A stretch of DNA of 64,000 nucleotides from Glutamicibacter sp. B1 (GTDB lineage: Bacteria; Actinomycetota; Actinomycetes; Actinomycetales; Micrococcaceae): the NCBI RefSeq assembly GCF_039602135.1, contig NZ_CP125942.1, forward strand, positions 1,612,001 through 1,676,000, written 5' to 3'. Under the pieces are notes generated by a model. The model searched no databases and was not told the DNA's origin. It saw only the letters and a list, made by a program, of their open reading frames with translations. A program made the translations under genes and the position numbers. This document shows, one piece after another, positions 59,527 through 64,000 of the stretch (its first letter is position 1; each line of letters starts with the position of its first letter).

Positions 59527-61020
59527 TTGGCCTCAATCATGGTGACCTGTGGTTCTTGGGGCGTGGGCTGGTTGCCCTACGCCCAGGCCTCCGTGCTCTC
59601 CCGATCGGCTCTGGTGCTTCCCTTACGCGCTGAAACACTCGGCGTCGTGATCTGCACCCTGCTGTTGGCTGTGGGCACAGTACTTCTCTTCCGTGCTTGG
59701 CTACGCCTGCGCCAAGGGACACAAGAGCTGGGCGAACAAGCCCTTGGCTTGATGCGTCGTGCGGCGTGGATGTGGTCCACTCCGATGCTCTTATCCTTCC
59801 CCATCCTTTCTCAGGACGTGTACTCCTATCTGGGACAGGGCCGACTCATGCATGCCGGACTCTCGCCCTATGAAAATGGGGTGTCTCAGCTTCCGGGCTG
59901 GTTTGCCCAGGGGGCAGACTCCTTGTGGGCCGAGTCTTCTTCACCCTATGGTCCGCTGTTTTTGATGTATGCCCGCATGGCGTACTACATCTCCGGGGGC
60001 GTGCCAGAATACGGCGTACTCATGATGCGGTTGATTGCGGTAGCCGGTGTGGCTCTGTGCATTTATGCCATTCCTCGGCTAGCGAAGAAACTTGGCGGGG
60101 ATCCAACGTGGACGTTGTGGGTCTCGGTGGTGAACCCGCTGTTTTTGATGAACATGGTCGGCGGGGTGCACAATGACGGGTTGATGCTCGGCGGGGTTTT
60201 GTTGGCTTTCTTGCTCGTGTACCGCAAGCGGCGTGTTCTGGGAAGCGTTTTTATGGCGCTGTCCATTGCGATCAAACCCGTCATGTTACTCGCGCTCCCA
60301 TTCCTCGGATTGGCCATGCTCAAGCCCGAGGCTCGATTGCGCTCCAAGATTCGTATCTGGCTGTTGATCACCTTACTCACCGCGGTGATCCTTACCGGAC
60401 TTGGTGCGGCCACCGGCCTATGGTTCGGTTGGATCAGTGGTATGGCTAGTTCCGGGGATGCAGCGTTCCCCTACGCACCGGTCGGGCTCTTTGGATTGTT
60501 GATCGGTTGGATCGGATCCTTCTTCGGCGCAAGTATTGGTTCAACAGCCGATGTTGTCTATGCAATCTTCAAAGTGATCAGCATGGCCATTATCGCTTTC
60601 TTAGCACTGCGCAAGCCTGCGGGTAATCCATTGCTTTACACGGGGTACGCGCTGGGGGCCAGCGTCTTACTCGCCCCGATCATTCAGCCCTGGTATCTGC
60701 TGTGGCTGATTCCCTTCTTTGCACTGGGCAAGAAGTTCAGCGTCACCCGAGAACGCCTGTTGTATGTACTGTGCATGGTGCTGGCGATCGCCGGCGTGGT
60801 TGATCAGCTCTCGGTAGCGCAGTGGTTCTCCCTGGTGTGGATGCGAATCTTCGCCGCCCTGGTCGGCCTGCTCTGTGTGGCCTATATGGTGTTTGTTGAC
60901 GCAAAGACCGCACCACTGTTCGGTCACCGAGGACGCCGGCTGAGCCCACAGACCCGAAAATTCTTAAGAATCCCCGAACCAGAAGAAACGAGGCAACGCA
61001 ATAGTGATGCAACCGGTTAG
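59527..61020 (+). CDS. MptB-like membrane mannosyltransferase, second copy, start unclear
   Basis: A paralogue of the preceding gene (about 497 residues from here): GSWGVGWLPYAQASVLSRSALVLPLRAETLG first helix, LSQDVYSYLGQGRLMHAGLSPYENG, SPYGPLFLMYARMAYY, NPLFLMNMVGGVHNDGLMLGGVLLAFLL, APIIQPWYLLWLIPFFALG. Homology with the first copy begins upstream of this TTG, at GPITQGLLASI, and the frame is open back to 59419, yet no ATG, GTG or TTG occurs there before 59527. An AAAGGA is at 59503-59508. Either the TTG start is used, with the N-terminus shortened, or the start was lost by mutation or a base error (an ATG at 59456 is one frame off). The stop overlaps the next gene. Confidence 0.8.
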   Translation: MASIMVTCGSWGVGWLPYAQASVLSRSALVLPLRAETLGVVICTLLLAVGTVLLFRAWLRLRQGTQELGEQALGLMRRAAWMWSTPMLLSFPILSQDVYSYLGQGRLMHAGLSPYENGVSQLPGWFAQGADSLWAESSSPYGPLFLMYARMAYYISGGVPEYGVLMMRLIAVAGVALCIYAIPRLAKKLGGDPTWTLWVSVVNPLFLMNMVGGVHNDGLMLGGVLLAFLLVYRKRRVLGSVFMALSIAIKPVMLLALPFLGLAMLKPEARLRSKIRIWLLITLLTAVILTGLGAATGLWFGWISGMASSGDAAFPYAPVGLFGLLIGWIGSFFGASIGSTADVVYAIFKVISMAIIAFLALRKPAGNPLLYTGYALGASVLLAPIIQPWYLLWLIPFFALGKKFSVTRERLLYVLCMVLAIAGVVDQLSVAQWFSLVWMRIFAALVGLLCVAYMVFVDAKTAPLFGHRGRRLSPQTRKFLRIPEPEETRQRNSDATG

Positions 61021-62326
61021 GACCTTGTTCAACGCCCGCGAAGTAACGCGTCCGGTGATCCTATGGCTGCTGGTCTTGACCGCGGTCGGCGCCGGCCTTG
61101 CGGTACTCAGTAAACAGTGGTGCCGGATCAACGCTTGGCCAGCTGCCGAGCAGCACCTGCACATGTGCTATTCGGACTTCACCCAGCTCTTTGGCACCCG
61201 CGGCATGGCCGATAAACTCTTCCCCTACTTCACCGGCCTGCCACCCGAACAGGCACTTGAGTACCCGGTGTTGCTGGCCATTGTTGCTGGTGTGACCGCG
61301 ATGCTGATCCCTGGCATTGGGTTCTCGCCCGAGCGCCAGCTGGCCTACTTTGATTTGAACTCAGCACTGTCCTTCATCTGCTGGGCAGTGATCGTTGTGG
61401 CTATCGCTTACGCGGCTCGAACCCGTAGCCGCGACGCCATCATGGTGGCACTAGCCCCCGGCATTATTCTGACCAGCCAGCTGAACTGGGATCTGTGGGC
61501 AGTAATGCTTGCCACCTTGGGCCTGCTGGCGTTCTCCCGCAAACACATCGTATTAGCCGGAGTGCTTTTGGGCCTCGGTGCGGCAGCGAAACTCTACCCG
61601 TTCTTCATCTTCGGTGCGATCCTCGTGTTGTGCTTGCGTTCGGGACGCATGCGCCACTTCTGGGTCTCGCTGGCATCCGGTGTGGTGGCTTGGTTGGCGG
61701 TCAACGTTCCGTTTATGGTCACTGCCTTTGATGAGTGGAGCCGTTTCTATACGTTCTCCGGGGACCGCCCGGCTGGTAACTCTTCACTGTGGCTGGCCTT
61801 CGCCGGTACCGGTATGTCCGGATCCATGATGTCCTTGCTGTCCAATGGCCTGTTTGCCCTGGCGTGCCTGGGTATCGCTTACCTTGGACTCACTGCACAG
61901 CGTCGCCCACGCATGGCGCAACTCGCGTTCTTGATCATTGCCGCCTTCTTGCTGCTGGGCAAGGTGTACTCACCACAGTTCGTCATGTGGCTGATCCCGT
62001 TGTACGTGTTGGCCCGTCCTAAATGGCGCGAATTCCTGGTATGGCAGGTGGTAGAAGTCTTCCACTGGGCCGTGGTGTGGCTGTGGAGCGCCAAAGCGGT
62101 TTCTGATGGCGGCTACTTCGGTGGCAGCTGGACCATCGAAATACTCTATGGGCTAGGCATTGTTGCCCACATGGCGATGCTCATCTACATCTGTATCAAG
62201 ATCATCGGGGACATCCGTAATCCTGAGCGTGATGTGGTGCGTGCTGAAGGAATCGATGATCCATTGGCTGGCCCGATTGAGAATGCGCCGGACGCCTTCG
62301 TCTTGCCTGCAGCAAAGAAGAGTTGA
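61004..62326 (+). CDS. GT87-family membrane mannosyltransferase
   Basis: A 440-residue membrane glycosyltransferase of the GT87 (DUF2029) family with about 10-11 helices. Characteristic parts are CYSDFTQLFGTRGMADKLFPYFTGLPPEQALEYPVLLAIVAG (acidic residues in the first outside loop), LTSQLNWDLWAVMLATLGLLAFSRKHIVLAGVLLGLGAAAKLYPFFIFGAILVL, and SPQFVMWLIPLYVLARP. Actinobacterial members (PimE, MptC types) use polyprenyl-phosphomannose. It overlaps the preceding gene by 17 bases; the start may be GTG 61004 or ATG 61007. The three genes look like one lipoglycan synthesis unit. Confidence 0.88.
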   Translation: MMQPVRTLFNAREVTRPVILWLLVLTAVGAGLAVLSKQWCRINAWPAAEQHLHMCYSDFTQLFGTRGMADKLFPYFTGLPPEQALEYPVLLAIVAGVTAMLIPGIGFSPERQLAYFDLNSALSFICWAVIVVAIAYAARTRSRDAIMVALAPGIILTSQLNWDLWAVMLATLGLLAFSRKHIVLAGVLLGLGAAAKLYPFFIFGAILVLCLRSGRMRHFWVSLASGVVAWLAVNVPFMVTAFDEWSRFYTFSGDRPAGNSSLWLAFAGTGMSGSMMSLLSNGLFALACLGIAYLGLTAQRRPRMAQLAFLIIAAFLLLGKVYSPQFVMWLIPLYVLARPKWREFLVWQVVEVFHWAVVWLWSAKAVSDGGYFGGSWTIEILYGLGIVAHMAMLIYICIKIIGDIRNPERDVVRAEGIDDPLAGPIENAPDAFVLPAAKKS

Positions 62327-62349
62327 TCTTTAGCCAAGAGTCATGGCAT

Positions 62350-62399
62350 AACTAAAGCCGCTGAGCTTCCCTGAGGGGAAGGTCAGCGGCTTTAGTTCT
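62350..62399 (+). terminator. Terminator of the glycosyltransferase operon
   Basis: A 15-bp stem AACTAAAGCCGCTGA (62350-62364) with its complement (62385-62399), extended past one mismatch by CTTCCC/GGGAAG, followed by CTACC. It may work on both strands. Confidence 0.75.
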
Positions 62400-62517
62400 A
62401 CCAGCAAACTTCATACCGTCAGCATTGATTCAGCAGGTGCAAATACAACTGGCCCACAACACAGTCAGGCCAGGGTATAACGGTGCGTGGTCGAGCGGGG
62501 TCTGGGGATAAGCGAAA

Positions 62518-62547
62518 GGCCCGACACCACGTGGGTGCCGGGCCTGG
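62518..62547 (-). terminator. Hairpin after the DUF2079 gene
   Basis: GGCCCG/CGGGCC outer stem with an inner CACC/GGTG, followed on the minus strand by TTTCGCTTATC. Probable terminator of the minus-strand gene. Confidence 0.65.
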
Positions 62548-62550
62548 AAG

Positions 62551-63993
62551 CTAGCGCTGTAGATAGGAGGAACAAACCGGATCGGTCTTGATGTCCCGAT
62601 GAAGGACCAGGATGCCTTGATCTTCATCTGCCACCGGTTTGAAGCCCAACTTGGTGGCTCGTTCCAGTGCTTGATCCGGAGTCAGTGGATCCCATCCGCC
62701 AAGCTCTTCGACGTTGAAGTCGATGATCATCCAGCTGGATAGGTCATCGCCAATATCTCCATGCAACCCGACGTAGGTGCGGGTGGTCAGGTGGGGGACC
62801 ACGCTGTCAGCAGCTTCAATACAGACTCCATCAGGAATCATGGCTACGGCCTTCTGCTTCGCTGCGATCAGTTCTGCCGAGGGCCAGCCCTGTCCGGTGA
62901 TGGTTTTGCCCAGTGGGAAGACCATGGGGAAAAACAGGGTAGCAATGACCGAGATTGATACGAGCCATGCCGGGCCGAAAACGCCTGCACGCTTCCAGTT
63001 ATAGCGCACGGCGAGCTTATGCAACACGTGGACCGCGGACAAGATCACGATCGGCGCCATGATCGCGTCGTACTGATAAACCGGCGCCCAGGTGTTCAGC
63101 CTGTCGTTGAACAAACGAGAGAGGAACAATGGGGCGCCGAGGATCAAATATGGTGACGCGAATGGCAACAACGCCAAGGGTGCAAATGTCAGCAACCACA
63201 GGGCCCACTTCAGCTGATGATTAAAGAGGATTGCGATTGACTGGAAGGGGTGAGTGATCAAGAAGACCACTGCCGCGCCAGCAGTGGCACCCAGCGCGGT
63301 GTACTGCCAATAGGAGAATTCGCCCTCGGGGGAGAAGAGTGGGATGAGATAGCCGGTGACAATCAAATAGCCCACGAGTCCCAGCACTGCGGTGAGTGCG
63401 GCTTTGAACCACTGGCGGTGGAAAAGAAGCACGATGCCTACAGCCACCATGGTGATGCCCATGTCTTCGCGCACCGTCAAGAGGCTGGTGGCCAGTCCCA
63501 CGACCAACCAATAGCGGCCCTTATCGAAAGCCCAAATGATCCATGCCATGATCGGCACTCCGAAGGCGACTTCGTGGAAGTCCCAGTTCACGATGGCTTG
63601 GAAGGGCCACCACAACAGTAGCGCCACGCTGGTCAACAGGGCGCCGAGATGACCGAAGCGAGGTCGGGTGAAGAGGTAGACCGGGATCGCGGTGGAAATC
63701 AGCAGCAGCGCTAAGACGATACCGAGCATCCGTGGGTCGTTCCAGATCCAGTAAAAGGGTGCCAGAAGTACCAGGATCGGGTGGAAATGATCACCCAGCA
63801 GGTTGAAGTCGACACCCTTGATCGGCACGATCGGTGCCTTGAACATCGCGTACTGACGCGCCGCTTGATCAAAGATGCCTAGGTCGTACCCGCGCGACTC
63901 AAAACGCGCAAAACGCAGGAAAGAATGGATAACGTACAAGATTCCTGCCACAAGCATGACCAGTCCAAGGTGCAGCTTGTGGGCCCGGGTCAT
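62551..63993 (-). CDS. DUF2079 family membrane protein, possible glycosyltransferase
   Basis: A 480-residue membrane protein with about 9-10 helices of the DUF2079 family (RFESRGYDLGIFDQAARQYAMF, NLLGDHFHPILVLLAPFYWIW, WDFHEVAFGVPIMAWIIWAF, LTVREDMGITMVAVGIVLL). The Asp residues in YDLGIFDQ and the DHFHP motif resemble GT-C type active sites, so a sugar-transfer role is suspected but unproven. The C-terminal 100 residues are an extracellular domain. The ATG at 63993 may be the start, but only 7 bases of window remain, so the gene may begin further on. Confidence 0.83.
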   Translation of the reverse strand: MTRAHKLHLGLVMLVAGILYVIHSFLRFARFESRGYDLGIFDQAARQYAMFKAPIVPIKGVDFNLLGDHFHPILVLLAPFYWIWNDPRMLGIVLALLLISTAIPVYLFTRPRFGHLGALLTSVALLLWWPFQAIVNWDFHEVAFGVPIMAWIIWAFDKGRYWLVVGLATSLLTVREDMGITMVAVGIVLLFHRQWFKAALTAVLGLVGYLIVTGYLIPLFSPEGEFSYWQYTALGATAGAAVVFLITHPFQSIAILFNHQLKWALWLLTFAPLALLPFASPYLILGAPLFLSRLFNDRLNTWAPVYQYDAIMAPIVILSAVHVLHKLAVRYNWKRAGVFGPAWLVSISVIATLFFPMVFPLGKTITGQGWPSAELIAAKQKAVAMIPDGVCIEAADSVVPHLTTRTYVGLHGDIGDDLSSWMIIDFNVEELGGWDPLTPDQALERATKLGFKPVADEDQGILVLHRDIKTDPVCSSYLQR

Positions 63994-64000
63994 GGGCGTG

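Overview
The window is a chromosomal stretch from a high-GC Gram-positive bacterium, most likely a member of the Micrococcaceae (Arthrobacter/Glutamicibacter type). The evidence is the order rpsP-khpA-rimM-trmD-rplS-lepB-rnhB-DUF2469-yraN-comM-dprA-xerC, a fabD/acpP/fabF cluster beside a PucR-type FasR regulator and a homodimeric-type aceE, the DUF3052-ahpE pair next to aceE, many GTG starts, and MptB/GT87-type membrane mannosyltransferases. GC was not computed; by eye it is moderate for this family. The genus is inference.

Layout. 1-3.1 kb: the ribosomal protein and tRNA-modification cluster, with a strong hairpin before rimM and a structured leader before rplS. 2.4-7.5 kb: two signal peptidase I genes that bracket an insert made of a cell-wall-anchored S1 serine protease (LAxTG sorting signal, long Pro/Thr/Glu repeat) and a small lipoprotein that looks like a free-standing pro-domain of that protease class. 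This pair is the most interesting candidate system here. 7.5-13.5 kb: rnhB, DUF2469, yraN, comM, dprA, xerC, DUF3145. 13.8-14.8 kb: a VOC protein and a RibD/DHFR-like reductase. 15-22 kb, mostly minus: fabF, acpP, fabD (no fabH between fabD and acpP), fasR and aceE, with a promoter and a perfect inverted repeat ahead of fabD. 22.3-23.2 kb: DUF3052 and ahpE. 23.3-25.3 kb: two identical tRNA-Val(UAC) genes flanking a lipoprotein, a frameshifted methyltransferase, and a CsbD protein.

25.6-33 kb: an ArgE-type deacylase, a hemolysin III protein, a GlsB/YeaQ protein, then a gluconate block (gntK, gntP, a GntR-type regulator, gnd). 33-36.8 kb: an exopolysaccharide-like trio of phosphodiester glycosidase, GT2-GtrA fusion and a Cthe_2159-type lipoprotein. 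36.9-39 kb: a TetR regulator, a DUF1304 protein and an MDR oxidoreductase around a long palindrome. 39-42 kb: a GNAT protein coupled to a short UvrA-like ATPase. 42-47.6 kb: a dicarboxylate/amino-acid symporter, cysE, cysK, msrA, a NIF3 protein and a VOC protein. 47.6-49.9 kb: a secreted sialidase broken by one frameshift, with a perfect palindrome upstream. 50-57.6 kb: yaaA, RNase P RNA, a long GapB-type GAPDH, an AlkZ-like protein, def, an acyl-CoA dehydrogenase, and orn flanked by two inverted tRNA-His genes. 57.8-64 kb: three GT-C membrane glycosyltransferases and a DUF2079 protein, probably for lipoglycan or cell-wall mannan synthesis.

Two genes (methyltransferase, sialidase) are each broken by one base in a short homopolymer, and one glycosyltransferase has no ordinary start codon upstream of its first membrane helix. 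These may be real mutations or base-calling errors and should be read with that in mind. No CRISPR array, complete IS element, prophage or restriction system was seen.
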